Shown here: piece after piece, positions 36,835-47,423 of the stretch
Position numbering within the stretch: position 1 is the stretch's first letter
How the letters are laid out: every line of letters starts with the position of its first letter
Source of the DNA: Burkholderiales bacterium RIFCSPLOWO2_12_FULL_65_40
Lineage (GTDB): Bacteria; Pseudomonadota; Gammaproteobacteria; Burkholderiales; Burkholderiaceae_C
Reading direction: 5' to 3'
DNA: 64,000 nucleotides
NCBI GenBank assembly: GCA_001770955.1
Contig: MESL01000047.1
Location: 124,001 to 188,000, forward strand
Translations under genes and position numbers: made by a program
Notes under the pieces: generated by a model
What the model was told of the DNA's origin: nothing
Databases searched by the model: none
The model's input: the letters and a program-made list of their open reading frames with translations, nothing else

Positions 36835-37683
36835 ATGAGCATTTCTACGGTTGGCATCATCGGTGCAGGCACCATGGGCAATGGCATCGCGCAGGCCTGC
36901 GCGGTCTCGGGCATCAACATCGTCATGGTCGATATTTCTGACGCCGCAGTCCAGAAGGGCCTGGCCACGGTCTCGGGCAGCCTGGACCGCCTGATCAAGA
37001 AGGAAAAGATCACCCAGGCCGACAAGGACACAGCCCTGGCGCGCATCAAGACCTCCACCAGCTACGACGCCCTGAAGGCCGCTCAACTGGTCATCGAGGC
37101 CGCCACCGAGAACTACGAGCTCAAGCTCAAGATCCTCAAGCAGGTCGATGGCATCGTCGGCCCTGACGTGATCATTGCGTCGAACACCTCGTCGATCTCC
37201 ATCACCAAGCTGGCCGCCGCCACCAGCCGCGCCGACAAGTTCATCGGCATGCACTTCTTCAACCCCGTGCCCATGATGGCGCTGGTGGAAATCATCCGCG
37301 GCCTGCAGACCAGCGACGCCACGCACGACGCCGTGAAGGCCATGGCCGTGGCGCTGGGCAAGAGCCCCATCACCGTGAAGAACGCCCCGGGCTTCGTGGT
37401 CAACCGCATCCTCGTGCCCATGATCAACGAGGCCTTCTTTGTGCTGGCCGAAGGCCTGGCCACGCCGGAAGACATCGACGCCGGCATGAAGCTGGGCTGC
37501 AACCAGCCCATCGGCCCGCTGGCCCTGGCCGACATGGTGGGCCTGGACGTGTGCCTGGCCGTGATGGACGTGTACCTGGCCGAATTCGGCGACAGCAAGT
37601 ACCGCGCCTGCCCGCTGCTGCGCGAAATGGTGGCCGCCGGTCGCCTGGGCCGCAAGACGGGCCAGGGCGTCTACAGCTACTGA
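36835..37683 (+). CDS. 3-hydroxybutyryl/3-hydroxyacyl-CoA dehydrogenase
   Basis: The 282-residue protein has the Rossmann motif GIIGAGTMGNGIAQ at its start, NTSSISITKLA, and the catalytic-His signature GMHFFNPVPMM. It ends GRLGRKTGQGVYSY. The enzyme oxidises (S)-3-hydroxyacyl-CoA with NAD or NADP, either in butyrate-type metabolism or in phenylacetate and fatty-acid degradation. The symbol hbd or paaH cannot be decided here. A compact terminator follows 20 bases after the stop, so it is monocistronic. Confidence 0.93.
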   Translation: MSISTVGIIGAGTMGNGIAQACAVSGINIVMVDISDAAVQKGLATVSGSLDRLIKKEKITQADKDTALARIKTSTSYDALKAAQLVIEAATENYELKLKILKQVDGIVGPDVIIASNTSSISITKLAAATSRADKFIGMHFFNPVPMMALVEIIRGLQTSDATHDAVKAMAVALGKSPITVKNAPGFVVNRILVPMINEAFFVLAEGLATPEDIDAGMKLGCNQPIGPLALADMVGLDVCLAVMDVYLAEFGDSKYRACPLLREMVAAGRLGRKTGQGVYSY

Positions 37684-37702
37684 GCGCCCGCGCACGACAC
37701 CA

Positions 37703-37726
37703 AGGCGCCCTTCGGGGCGCTTTTTT
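37703..37726 (+). terminator. Rho-independent terminator after the hydroxyacyl-CoA dehydrogenase gene
   Basis: GCGCCC and GGGCGC form the stem around a TTCG-type loop, followed directly by six T residues. Confidence 0.9.
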
Positions 37727-37774
37727 CTTGCCCAAACCCATGACGGAATCAGGGGCTTGATTAATTAAAATGCA

Positions 37775-37789
37775 CACAATTCAATTGTG
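37775..37789 (+). promoter_or_regulatory. OhrR-type operator
   Basis: CACAATTCAATTGTG is a perfect 15-base palindrome with a single central base, 16 bases before the ohrR start. It closely resembles the known OhrR operator core TACAATT-AATTGTA. Autoregulation and control of ohr are therefore expected. Confidence 0.85.
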
Positions 37790-37805
37790 CAAAATAATTT
37801 AACCC

Positions 37806-38264
37806 ATGACGTTGCCTGCATTCCCCGCCAGCCCCAGCCCCGCCGCGCTGCAACTGGACCACCAGTTGTGCTTTGCGCTGTATTCGGCCTCGCTGGCCAT
37901 GACCAAGCTCTACAAGCCGCTGCTCGACGCCATCGGCCTGACGTATCCGCAATACCTGGTGATGCTCGTGCTGTGGGAGCAGGACGGCCACACGGTGTCC
38001 GAACTGGGCGATCGCCTGAGCCTGGACTCGGGCACGCTCACCCCGCTGCTCAAACGCATGGAGGCGGCAGGCCTGGTGCAGCGCCAGCGCGACCTACAGG
38101 ACGAGCGCCGTGTGCGCATCGCCCTCACCAGCGCCGGGCAGGCCCTGCGTGCGCAGGCCGAGGCCATCCCGGCCTGCATCCTGGCGCACAGCCACCTGCC
38201 GCTGCGCGAGGTGCAGGCGCTCACGCGCCAGCTCCAGACGCTGCGCGACAGCCTCCAACCCTGA
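37806..38264 (+). CDS. ohrR: OhrR, MarR-family organic peroxide sensor
   Basis: The 152-residue winged-helix repressor has the reactive Cys in [13 protein letters not shown] (about residue 22), the position of the peroxide-sensing cysteine in the Xanthomonas protein. The recognition region is [23 protein letters not shown] and the wing follows in [14 protein letters not shown]. Oxidation of the Cys by organic hydroperoxides or hypochlorite releases it from DNA. An OhrR-type palindrome lies just upstream, and ohr is next on the same strand. Confidence 0.95.
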   Translation: MTLPAFPASPSPAALQLDHQLCFALYSASLAMTKLYKPLLDAIGLTYPQYLVMLVLWEQDGHTVSELGDRLSLDSGTLTPLLKRMEAAGLVQRQRDLQDERRVRIALTSAGQALRAQAEAIPACILAHSHLPLREVQALTRQLQTLRDSLQP

Positions 38265-38313
38265 AGTTTTCCTCCCGCCCCAGTCCGGGGCACCCACCCG
38301 AAAGGCAAGCACC

Positions 38314-38730
38314 ATGACCACCCTCGACAAAGTCCTCTACACCGCCCGCGCCCACACCACCGGGGGCCGCGACGGCGCCTCGCGCACCGACGACGGCCGC
38401 CTGGATGTGAAGCTGTCCTCGCCCGGCACGTCCGGCACCGGCACCAACCCCGAGCAGCTGTTCGCCGCCGGCTATTCGGCCTGCTTCATCGGCGCGCTCA
38501 AGGCCGTGGGCGGCATGCAGAAAATCGCCATCCCGCAGGACGTGGCGGTGGACGCCGAAGTGGACCTCGGCCCCATCACCGGCGGCTATGGCATCGCCGT
38601 GCGCCTGCAGGTGCACCTGCCCGGCATGGAGCGCGCGGCAGCCCAGGCGCTGGTGGACGCGGCCCACAAGGTCTGCCCCTACTCCAACGCCACGCGCGGC
38701 AACATCGACGTGACGCTGACCCTGGCCTGA
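38314..38730 (+). CDS. ohr: Ohr, organic hydroperoxide resistance protein
   Basis: The 138-residue OsmC/Ohr-fold peroxidase has both active-site cysteines: [10 protein letters not shown] (about residue 60) and [14 protein letters not shown] (about 124). An Arg lies at about residue 19 in the [14 protein letters not shown] segment. It reduces organic hydroperoxides to alcohols using lipoyl or thiol donors. The ribosome region AAAGGCAAGC precedes ATG 38314. It is 49 bases downstream of ohrR, so the single upstream operator can govern both. Confidence 0.96.
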   Translation: MTTLDKVLYTARAHTTGGRDGASRTDDGRLDVKLSSPGTSGTGTNPEQLFAAGYSACFIGALKAVGGMQKIAIPQDVAVDAEVDLGPITGGYGIAVRLQVHLPGMERAAAQALVDAAHKVCPYSNATRGNIDVTLTLA

Positions 38731-38763
38731 GAGGCTGAGCCCCGGTGTCGCGCAGGCGGCCCG

Positions 38764-38779
38764 CCGGGCTTGAGCCCGG
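38764..38779 (+). other. Short inverted repeat after ohr
   Basis: CCGGGCT and AGCCCGG form a 7-bp stem with a 2-base loop, about 33 bases after the ohr stop. No T-run follows. It could be a weak transcript end or chance in G/C-rich DNA. Confidence 0.35.
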
Positions 38780-38804
38780 GCGCCGCTTGCCCTACCGTTG
38801 CCGC

Positions 38805-39896
38805 ATGAACACCACCACCCTCCTCGTGCGCCAGGACGCGCTGGCCACCACCACGCTGCGCAGCACCGAGCCCGCCCCGCTGGCCGACGGCCAGGTGCGC
38901 GTGCACGTCGATCGCTTCGCGCTCACTGCCAACAACATCACCTATGCCGCCATGGGCGAGATGCTGGAGTACTGGCGCTTTTTCCCCTCGGGCGAGCCAG
39001 GCTGGGGCATCGTGCCGGTGTGGGGCTTCGGCACGGTGGCCGAATCGCTGCACCCCGGGGTGGCGGTGGGCGAGCGGCTCTACGGCTACTGGCCGATGGC
39101 CACCGAGGCAGTGCTCCAGCCCCACAAGGCGTCCAGCACGGGGTTCAGCGACGGCGCCGCGCACCGCGCGGGCCTGCACCCCGTCTACAACCATTACCTG
39201 CGCTGCAGCGCCGACCCGTTCTACCACCCGGATACCGAAGACCTCCAGGCCCTGCTGCGCCCGCTGTTCATCACCTCCTGGCTCATTGACGACTTCTTGG
39301 CCGACCAGGGCTTCTACGGCGCGGGCACGCTGCTGCTGTCCAGCGCCTCAAGCAAGACCGCCTACGGCACGGCCTTCCAGCTCGCGCAGCGCGCAGGAGT
39401 GCAGGTGATCGGCCTCACGTCCCAAGCCAACCGCTCGTTCTGCGAAAGCCTGGGCTGCTACCACCGCGTGGTGGCCTATGAGGACCTGGAGCAGCTCGAC
39501 GCCGCGACGCCTTGCGTCTACATCGACTTTGCGGGCAGCGTGGCGCTGCGCCAGCGCATCCACCAGCATTTCACGCAACTGGCCTACAGCTGCGCCGTGG
39601 GCGCCAGCCATGTGGGCGACCTGGGCGGCGCAGGGCAACTGCCCGGCCCGCGCCCCACGATGTTTTTCGCCCCCGCGCAGGTGAAAAAGCGCACCGGCGA
39701 ATGGGGCGTGCAGGGCCTGAACGACCGCCTGGTGGCCGCCTGGCAGGCCTTCAGCAGCGCCGTGCAGGCGCCGCCCCAACCCTGGATCACCGTGCAGCAG
39801 CACCTGGGGCCGCAGGCCACACAGGCGCTCTTTCTGGAGTTGCTGCGCGGCCAGGGCGATCCGCGCACCGGCCACATCGCCCGCATGCGGCCCTGA
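38805..39896 (+). CDS. DUF2855 family protein (reductase-like)
   Basis: The 363-residue protein resembles the DUF2855 family. It starts with a quinone-oxidoreductase-like segment (LADGQVRVHVDRFALTANNITYA). A Rossmann-like centre follows with LLLSSASSKTAYGTAFQLAQ and VIGLTSQANRSFCESLGCYHRVVAYEDL. The layout is like zinc-free medium-chain dehydrogenases, suggesting an NADPH-dependent reductase, but no substrate is known to me. It lies about 75 bases downstream of ohr on the same strand and may be read through from it. ATG 38805 is chosen over an earlier frame opening. Confidence 0.78.
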   Translation: MNTTTLLVRQDALATTTLRSTEPAPLADGQVRVHVDRFALTANNITYAAMGEMLEYWRFFPSGEPGWGIVPVWGFGTVAESLHPGVAVGERLYGYWPMATEAVLQPHKASSTGFSDGAAHRAGLHPVYNHYLRCSADPFYHPDTEDLQALLRPLFITSWLIDDFLADQGFYGAGTLLLSSASSKTAYGTAFQLAQRAGVQVIGLTSQANRSFCESLGCYHRVVAYEDLEQLDAATPCVYIDFAGSVALRQRIHQHFTQLAYSCAVGASHVGDLGGAGQLPGPRPTMFFAPAQVKKRTGEWGVQGLNDRLVAAWQAFSSAVQAPPQPWITVQQHLGPQATQALFLELLRGQGDPRTGHIARMRP

Positions 39897-39935
39897 TCAC
39901 CGGGCGCCGGTGCGCCGCGGTTCCGAGCAGCGGGC

Positions 39936-41510
39936 TTAGCCGGCCGTCAACCGTGCCTGCGACGCAGGCCGTGCATCGGCCAGCTTGAAGCGCCCGACCA
40001 GGCGTTCGAGCACCGCCGCCTGCTCGCTCATGGCACCGGCCGCTGCGGCGCTTTGCTCCACCAGGGCCGCGTTCTGCTGGGTCATTTGCTCCAGTTCGCC
40101 CACGGCGGAGTTCACCTGCTGCATGTGGCCGCTTTGTTCGGCGGTGCTGGCGGTGATCTCCCCGATGATGCCGCTGACGCGCTGCACCGATTGCACGATC
40201 TCCTGCATGGTCTGCCCCGCGCGGCCCACCAGGGCCGTGCCGGCCTCCACGTTTTCCACCGAGGCGGAAATCAGTGCCTTGACCTCGCGCGCCGCTTCGG
40301 CCGAGCGCCCGGCCAGCGAGCGCACCTCGCTGGCCACCACCGCAAAACCGCGCCCCTGCTCACCGGCGCGGGCGGCTTCCACGGCGGCATTCAGCGCCAG
40401 GATGTTGGTCTGGAACGCAATGCCATCGATCACGGCAATGATGTCCACGATCTTCTTGGACGAGTGGTCGATGCGCTGCATGGTGTGCACCACCTCGCTG
40501 ACCGACTGGCCGCCGCTTTGCGCCACGGTGAAGGCCGAAGCCGCCAGCGCATTGGCCTCGCGGGCCGAAGCGGCCGACTGCCCCACCGCGCCGCTCAAGT
40601 GGTCCAGCGTGGACGATGCACGCTGCAGGTGGGCGGCGGTGGCCTCCGTGCGGCTGGACAGGTCGTGGTTGCCATGGGCAATTTCAACGCTGGCCGTACC
40701 GATGCTGCCCGCCGAGCGCTGCACCTGCCCCACCAGTTCCGCCAGCGATTGCGACATGTGCGCCAGTGCGCGCAGCACCTCGCCCATTTCGTCCTGGCGG
40801 TCGGTGCCGATGCGCACCGTCAGGTCGCCCTCGCCAATGGAGCGCGCCACCTGAACGATGTCGGCCAAAGGTTCGGTCACGCTGCGCTGCACCAGCCGGG
40901 TGCCGATGCACACGGCCGCAATGATGATGGCCATGATGCCCGCCACCCCCCACACGGTTTTGAGCCGCTCGGTGCCCGCCTTGTCGCGCAGCTCGGTGGC
41001 GCCCCGCTCGGTCAGGCGCACCATGTCTTGTTGTGCCGCCTGCAGGGCCGCGAGCTTGCCCTGGGTGTCGTCCCGAATGTGCGCCTGCAACGCCGCTGCA
41101 TCGCCCCCGGCCTTGAGCTTTTGCGCCGCCTCCAGCGAAGCCTTCAGCGCCAGCGCCCGGGCGCTGGCGGCGTCCAGCGCGGCACGCTCCTGGCTGTCGG
41201 AGAGCAGAGCACTCAGTGCGGACTGCACCTGCGCCAGCTCCTGCTGGGCCTGCTCCTGCCCCCCCTGCAACAGCGACGCCGAAGCCTCATCGGCCGCCAG
41301 CGCCGCACCCAGCGTGCGCAAAGCCTGCGCCTCGACCAGACCGCGCCAGCGCGACGCCAGCTCCAGCTTGCCTTGCTGATCAGATTGCTCTTTGACCGTG
41401 ATGGCCTGCGACTGCACCGTGCGCACCGCCGAGCCGACCGACATGAGTACCAGCCCGACACTCACGGCAATGGCCGGCAGCCATATCTTGGTTTTGATGC
41501 TCAACGCCAT
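39936..41510 (-). CDS. Methyl-accepting chemotaxis protein
   Basis: The 524-residue receptor has an N-terminal transmembrane segment (about 8-30), a helical periplasmic domain of about 160 residues, and a second membrane segment (about 190-210). A HAMP domain and a long cytoplasmic signalling region follow. The kinase-contact tip [20 protein letters not shown] is intact. Gln/Glu methylation-type helices flank it. The periplasmic ligand is unknown. ATG 41508-41510 ([10 protein letters not shown]) is chosen. It is divergent from the SrkA-type gene. Confidence 0.93.
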   Translation of the reverse strand: MALSIKTKIWLPAIAVSVGLVLMSVGSAVRTVQSQAITVKEQSDQQGKLELASRWRGLVEAQALRTLGAALAADEASASLLQGGQEQAQQELAQVQSALSALLSDSQERAALDAASARALALKASLEAAQKLKAGGDAAALQAHIRDDTQGKLAALQAAQQDMVRLTERGATELRDKAGTERLKTVWGVAGIMAIIIAAVCIGTRLVQRSVTEPLADIVQVARSIGEGDLTVRIGTDRQDEMGEVLRALAHMSQSLAELVGQVQRSAGSIGTASVEIAHGNHDLSSRTEATAAHLQRASSTLDHLSGAVGQSAASAREANALAASAFTVAQSGGQSVSEVVHTMQRIDHSSKKIVDIIAVIDGIAFQTNILALNAAVEAARAGEQGRGFAVVASEVRSLAGRSAEAAREVKALISASVENVEAGTALVGRAGQTMQEIVQSVQRVSGIIGEITASTAEQSGHMQQVNSAVGELEQMTQQNAALVEQSAAAAGAMSEQAAVLERLVGRFKLADARPASQARLTAG

Positions 41511-41598
41511 GCACGCCCCTTGTCTGAGAACAAAATTTGTAACCACCCGTCAAAAGTATGGCATGGCTCGGGCGCAGCGGACCAGCGAGAATGAGTGG

Positions 41599-42639
41599 AT
41601 GCACTCTATTCCCGACGCCTCGCCATTGCACCCCTTCGCCACGCTGACACCCGACGTGGTGCTCGACGCGCTGGCCAGCGTGGGCCTGTACGGCGACGGG
41701 CGGCTGATGGCCCTGTCATCGTATGAGAACCGCGTGTACCAGGTCACCCTGGAAGACGGCAGCCGCGTGGTGGCCAAGTTCTACCGCCCGGAGCGCTGGA
41801 GCGAGGCGCAGATTCTGGAAGAACACGCCTTCGCCGCCGAACTGATGGCCGCCGAGGTGCCCGCCGTGGGCCCGCTGGTGCTGGAGGGCCGCACGCTGCA
41901 CCCGCACGGCGGCTTCCAGTTCTCGGTCAGCCCCTGGCGCGGCGGCCGCCAGCCCGAGCTGGACGACTTCGAAGTGCTCGAATGGATCGGCCGCTTCCTC
42001 GCACGCATCCACACCGTGGGCGCCGCCCGCCCCTTCGCTGCACGGCCCACGCTCGATCTGCCACAGTTCGGCACCGAACCGCGCGACTGGCTGCTGGAGC
42101 ACAACCTGATCCCGCTGGACGTGCAGTCGGCCTGGCGCGACGCCTGCAATACCGCTCTTGATTTAATAGCTTCTAACGCACAACCAGAAAGCGCTGCAGG
42201 CCGATTTGATCTAAAAAAAGCCACGCTGCTGCGCCTGCACGGCGACTGCCACCCCGGCAACATCCTGTGGACGCCGCTCGACGAATGGGGCCGTGGCGGC
42301 CCACATTTTGTCGACCTGGACGACGCCCGCATGGGCCCGGCCGTGCAGGACCTGTGGATGCTGCTGTCAGGCGACCGGCGCCAGCGCACCCACCAGCTCG
42401 GCGCCCTGCTCGACGGCTACGAACAGTTCCGCACGTTCGACCGGCGCGAGCTGGCCCTCATCGAGCCGCTGCGCACCCTGCGCCTGATCCACTACAGCGC
42501 CTGGCTGGCCCGGCGCTGGGAAGACCCGATCTTCCCCATCAACTTCCCCTGGTTCGGCAGCAGCGACTACTGGCGCGGGCAGGTGGACATGCTGCACGAG
42601 CAGATCGAGGCGATGCAGGAGGAGCCGCTGGTGGGTTGA
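41599..42639 (+). CDS. srkA: SrkA-type stress-response serine/threonine kinase, with in-frame repeat insertion
   Basis: The 346-residue aminoglycoside-phosphotransferase-fold kinase matches E. coli SrkA/YihE (328 residues). It has SSYENRVYQVTLEDGSRVVAKFYRPERWS at the start, the catalytic loop LRLHGDCHPGNILWT, the metal Asp in HFVDLDDARMGP, and INFPWFGSSDYW near the end. SrkA counters envelope stress and programmed death. Residues about 187-207 (LDLIASNAQPESAAGRFDLKK) come from repeat R7, inserted in frame just before the catalytic loop, and account for most of the extra length. Confidence 0.9.
   Translation: MHSIPDASPLHPFATLTPDVVLDALASVGLYGDGRLMALSSYENRVYQVTLEDGSRVVAKFYRPERWSEAQILEEHAFAAELMAAEVPAVGPLVLEGRTLHPHGGFQFSVSPWRGGRQPELDDFEVLEWIGRFLARIHTVGAARPFAARPTLDLPQFGTEPRDWLLEHNLIPLDVQSAWRDACNTALDLIASNAQPESAAGRFDLKKATLLRLHGDCHPGNILWTPLDEWGRGGPHFVDLDDARMGPAVQDLWMLLSGDRRQRTHQLGALLDGYEQFRTFDRRELALIEPLRTLRLIHYSAWLARRWEDPIFPINFPWFGSSDYWRGQVDMLHEQIEAMQEEPLVG
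42157..42222 (+). repeat. Dispersed ~60-bp repeat, copy R7, inside a coding sequence
   Basis: It reads CTTGATTTAATAGCTTCTAA, then CGCACAACCAGAAAGCGCTG and CAGGCCGATTTGATC. All three blocks match the intergenic copies, yet it is open in the srkA frame. Confidence 0.82.
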
Positions 42640-42830
42640 AGGCTGCCGCCATGGACGTCTTGAAGAGGCGTCCAGCGACAGACTCCGCCCGGAAGCCCCG
42701 GCAGCTTGACCAAGCCTGCGCTTCAGGTTAGAAAAAGCCCATCCACTGGAGTGGCCGTGCTGAGCGCCGCCCCTTGGGTATCCCCCTGAATGGAATCTTC
42801 AGGCCTGTGCTGGAAATCGGAAATCCAACG

Positions 42831-43082
42831 ATGAGCATCTTCCAAGGTTTGCTTTTTCTCGCGTTCGGCATGGGCTTGCTGATCGTTGATTACCAGAGCC
42901 TTTCCCGTGGCTGGCTGCCCTGTGGTTCCAACGGCTTCAAAGGCCGCCTGGAGTTCCATCGGCAGGACCAGCCCGGTGCCTTCTGGAGCATGTTTGCGCT
43001 CTATCTCCTGGCGGGTGTGGCTCTCTTGCTCTATGCCATCGGGTTGCTTGCAGGCCTTGCCAGCCCATTGCCTTTGCGCTAA
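42831..43082 (+). CDS. Small two-helix membrane protein, unknown
   Basis: The 83-residue protein has two hydrophobic segments (about residues 4-20 and 52-78), separated by a polar loop GWLPCGSNGFKGRLEFHRQDQ. It belongs to no family I recognise. I use ATG 42831 (MSIFQGLLFL); the frame is open from a TTG at 42774. It converges on the Crp-type gene at 43.1 kb. Confidence 0.55.
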   Translation: MSIFQGLLFLAFGMGLLIVDYQSLSRGWLPCGSNGFKGRLEFHRQDQPGAFWSMFALYLLAGVALLLYAIGLLAGLASPLPLR

Positions 43083-43134
43083 CTCCGTGCCATGGAATGG
43101 CCCCGGTTGAGGCGCAAGGGGGCCGTGGCACCGC

Positions 43135-43929
43135 CTATGCGGTTTCCAGTTTCGCCGTGGGGATGGCGTCGGGGTTCTTGATGACCTGGCGCTGCGGCAT
43201 GTAGTTCAGCAGCAGTTCGGTTTCTTTCTTGACCACGCTGTAGCACTCGCAGCTCAGCTTTTCCAGTTTCGGCCGGTCCAGCACCTTGATCAATCCGCGC
43301 GAATAGGAGATCACGCCGAGCTGCTGCAGTTTCAGCGCGGCCTGGGTGACGCCTTCGCGGCGCACGCCGAGCATGTTGCCGATGAACTCCTGTGTCATCG
43401 TCAGGTGGTTGTTGGACAGGCGATCCATCGACAGCAGGAGCCAGCGGCAGAGCTGCTGGTCGATCGAATGGTGCCGGTTGCACACGGCGGTCTGCGAGAT
43501 TTGCGTGATCAGGGCCTGCGTGTAACGCAGCATCAGTATGAGCAACTGGCCGTGGCGGTTGAACTCCTCCTTCACCCGCGTCCTGGGGAGTCGGTAGGCG
43601 TACCCGGCGCTCTGCACCACCGAGCGGCTCGGTGTGCTCTCGCCGCCCAGAAACAGGGTGATGCCGAGCAGGCCCTCGTTGCCCACCACCGAGATCGCGG
43701 TGGACGCCCCGTTCTCCATCAGATACTGCATGGAGACGATCGAATCGGTGGGAAAGTAGACATGGCGCATCGCGCGCCGCGATTCATACAAAACCGCGCG
43801 CAACGGCAGCGGAACTAGTTCCAGGTGCGGAAACAGACGGCCTTGAACGTCCGGCGACAAGGCCGCCAGAAGATGATTGTGCTGCGGCTCGGGTTTGGCG
43901 GACACCGAGGCGCTTTTGGAACGGACCAT
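43135..43929 (-). CDS. Crp/Fnr-family transcription regulator
   Basis: The 264-residue protein has a cyclic-nucleotide-binding-type beta-roll (about residues 30-145) with YFPTDSIVSMQYLMENGASTAISVVGNEG. A C-terminal helix-turn-helix follows (about 195-235; LTMTQEFIGNMLGVRREGVTQAALKLQ). The FNR iron-sulfur cysteines are absent, so it is not an Fnr-type oxygen sensor. The effector is unknown. I prefer ATG 43927-43929; a GTG at 44022 would add 31 residues. Small unknown genes flank it. Confidence 0.85.
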   Translation of the reverse strand: MVRSKSASVSAKPEPQHNHLLAALSPDVQGRLFPHLELVPLPLRAVLYESRRAMRHVYFPTDSIVSMQYLMENGASTAISVVGNEGLLGITLFLGGESTPSRSVVQSAGYAYRLPRTRVKEEFNRHGQLLILMLRYTQALITQISQTAVCNRHHSIDQQLCRWLLLSMDRLSNNHLTMTQEFIGNMLGVRREGVTQAALKLQQLGVISYSRGLIKVLDRPKLEKLSCECYSVVKKETELLLNYMPQRQVIKNPDAIPTAKLETA

Positions 43930-44084
43930 GGGGAAGGGCTGTTGAAATTCGATGGAGGGCGACAACCCATGGGCAACGGCGGTAGTATCGCCCAGTACAT
44001 CGGATTGATATGTGAATACCACTGTTTAACATAACTGACCGTGGGGCGCTTTTTCCCTGGCGCTGCAACGGTCGGCATCCGCCC

Positions 44085-44396
44085 ATGAAAGATCTTCTGC
44101 GCACCGTCTTTTCCATCCGCCAGCAGCGCCGCGCGCCGCCGGCCGGTCCTGTGCCGCCCGTGGGCGCGTTCATCATCCGCAAAGATGTGAAGATGGCGGT
44201 CAACCAGCCGATTCCGCGTGATCTGTGGAACTGGATGGTGCTTTCAGGCTGGCGCACCATTCCGGTCAAGAAAGACCGGCGCAAGTCCATGGAGTTGCCC
44301 GCAGGCGCCCTGCTGGAACTCATCAGCGCCCACCCGACCGAGCGCGACATGGTGCATGCCCGCATCCTGCCCCAGGCCCGCGAACAGCGCGCCTGA
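44085..44396 (+). CDS. Small conserved-looking cytoplasmic protein, unknown
   Basis: The 103-residue protein has a basic, proline-rich N-terminus and a compact centre, FIIRKDVKMAVNQPIPRDLW, followed by NWMVLSGWRTIPVKKDRRK and a helical end. It is divergent from the Crp-type gene, so it may be one of that regulator's targets. I recognise no family. Third-position G/C use is like that of genuine genes here. Confidence 0.55.
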   Translation: MKDLLRTVFSIRQQRRAPPAGPVPPVGAFIIRKDVKMAVNQPIPRDLWNWMVLSGWRTIPVKKDRRKSMELPAGALLELISAHPTERDMVHARILPQAREQRA

Positions 44397-44505
44397 CCAT
44401 CCGCTGGCCTGCTGACGAGGCCGGTGGGCACCAATGGAATTTCTGGCTTGCGGACGGCAGGGGCTACCGCGCAAAGCCGGCCCATTTCGCCGATTCCCCG
44501 GCTGC

Positions 44506-44877
44506 CTATGCCTTGGGCGGCACCCCTGCAGTTGATCGAAGCCAGTAGAGGAAGTAGATGGCAAAGCCCAGGTCTCCGACGGAGACACCAAAGGCTTTGA
44601 GCGGGATGTCCCCGCGAAGCAGGCTCAGCAATGCAATGAGGAACGCACGCGTCTTTCCGATGGCGGCCAGCGCGATAAGGGACCGAGAAATCGTGGGAGA
44701 CAGCGCCAGCCAGGCGTACGTTGCACTGAAGAGCACGACGAAGTACGTCAGCATCCAGCGATAGAAATCGGACCCGATCGGTGGAAGCGCTGCCATGGCG
44801 CCCAGCGTCGATGGGAACATGAGCATGAGTGCAATGGCGGCGTTGTAGACGACACCAATCCAGAGAACAGGGCGCAT
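44506..44877 (-). CDS. Small membrane protein with four hydrophobic segments, unknown
   Basis: The 123-residue protein has about four transmembrane helices, for example VVYNAAIALMLMF, MLTYFVVLFSATYAWLAL and ISRSLIALAAIG. It ends VSVGDLGFAIYFLYWLRST. It belongs to no family I can name with confidence. The gene stands alone between convergent and co-directional neighbours; codon use is a little less biased than in nearby genes. Confidence 0.6.
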   Translation of the reverse strand: MRPVLWIGVVYNAAIALMLMFPSTLGAMAALPPIGSDFYRWMLTYFVVLFSATYAWLALSPTISRSLIALAAIGKTRAFLIALLSLLRGDIPLKAFGVSVGDLGFAIYFLYWLRSTAGVPPKA

Positions 44878-45065
44878 AGGGTTCGGGCTGGCCCGTCAGG
44901 CAAGACCGTGGGTGACGCAATGTACGCATCATCGCCCAACCCGGTCAGGAGCGCGCTGGTATCCACACCCGGCCCCCACGCGCAGCAGGTGAAGACACCG
45001 CCAAGCCGCAGATGGATGCCGGAGGGATCCACGGGTTGCCCCGGATGCAGCGGCTTCATCACCCC

Positions 45066-45103
45066 AACAAAAATCCCGGCAAAGCCAAGGCTCTACCGGG
45101 ATT
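45066..45103 (-). terminator. Rho-independent terminator for htpG
   Basis: On the minus strand AATCCCGG pairs with CCGGGATT around a 16-base loop, and a T-rich run (TTTGTT) follows. It lies about 70 bases after the htpG stop, beyond repeat R8. Confidence 0.8.
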
Positions 45104-45107
45104 GTTT

Positions 45108-45165
45108 TGCTATTTATTCAATAGCTTTTAGCGCTTGTCTGACGATCGCTTCAAGCTATTTTCGC
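45108..45165 (+). repeat. Dispersed ~60-bp repeat, copy R8
   Basis: It reads TGCTATTTATTCAATAGCTT, then TTAGCGCTTGTCTGACGATC and TTCAAGCTATTTTCGC. It lies between the htpG stop and its terminator. The 293-base gap 44878-45170 holds only this repeat and the terminator. Confidence 0.8.
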
Positions 45166-45170
45166 TACCA

Positions 45171-47120
<1,950 letters not shown>

Positions 47121-47211
47121 AGGGGTTCTTAGGGACACATTCGATGCAGAAAAAGGGCCGGAGGCGCGGCCTGCACCCCCAAGGAGGGAGCGGTCGCGCC
47201 CGCAGGCGTGC

Positions 47212-47239
47212 ATTTAGGGGCGATTGGGCGGGTTTCAAC
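47212..47239 (-). promoter_or_regulatory. Sigma-32-like heat-shock promoter of htpG
   Basis: On the minus strand GTTGAAA (47239-47233), 12 bases, then CCCCTAAAT (47220-47212) fits the sigma-32 pattern CTTGAAA-N11-16-CCCCAT. It lies about 92 bases before the htpG start. The 303-base gap 47121-47423 holds this promoter, repeat R9 and the diverged repeat G4. Confidence 0.72.
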
Positions 47240-47271
47240 CCTGCGCCGTGCCAGAACCCGCGCGACAACGG

Positions 47272-47333
47272 CATTAAAAATGATAGCCACTCGCGCTTGC
47301 TGGATAAGCGCTGGAGGCCATTTTTATTGAAAT
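47272..47333 (+). repeat. Dispersed ~60-bp repeat, copy R9
   Basis: It reads AAAAATGATAGCCACTCGCG, then CTTGCTGGATAAGCGCTGGA and GGCCATTTTTATTG. This is the copy closest to the apparent consensus. Confidence 0.82.
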
Positions 47334-47344
47334 ATGCCCACTGC

Positions 47345-47423
47345 CCGTTGCGCTGGTGGCTTGCCTCTTCGGGATCGCGCAGCAATGCCAGAGAAGGGGA
47401 AAGCGGAGCAGCCGATCAGGGGG
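47345..47423 (+). repeat. G/C-rich intergenic repeat, diverged copy G4
   Basis: Only the second half is recognisable: CGCGCAGCAATGCCAGAG, then GGGGAAAGCGGAGCAGCCG and CAGGGGG. It lies between the co-directional DHH-phosphoesterase and htpG genes. Confidence 0.5.

Noticed and set aside
43981-44035. Fnr- or Crp-type site between the Crp-type gene and the 103-residue gene
   Set aside because: Only isolated half-motifs (TTGAT, TGTGA) are seen, without a properly spaced second half.
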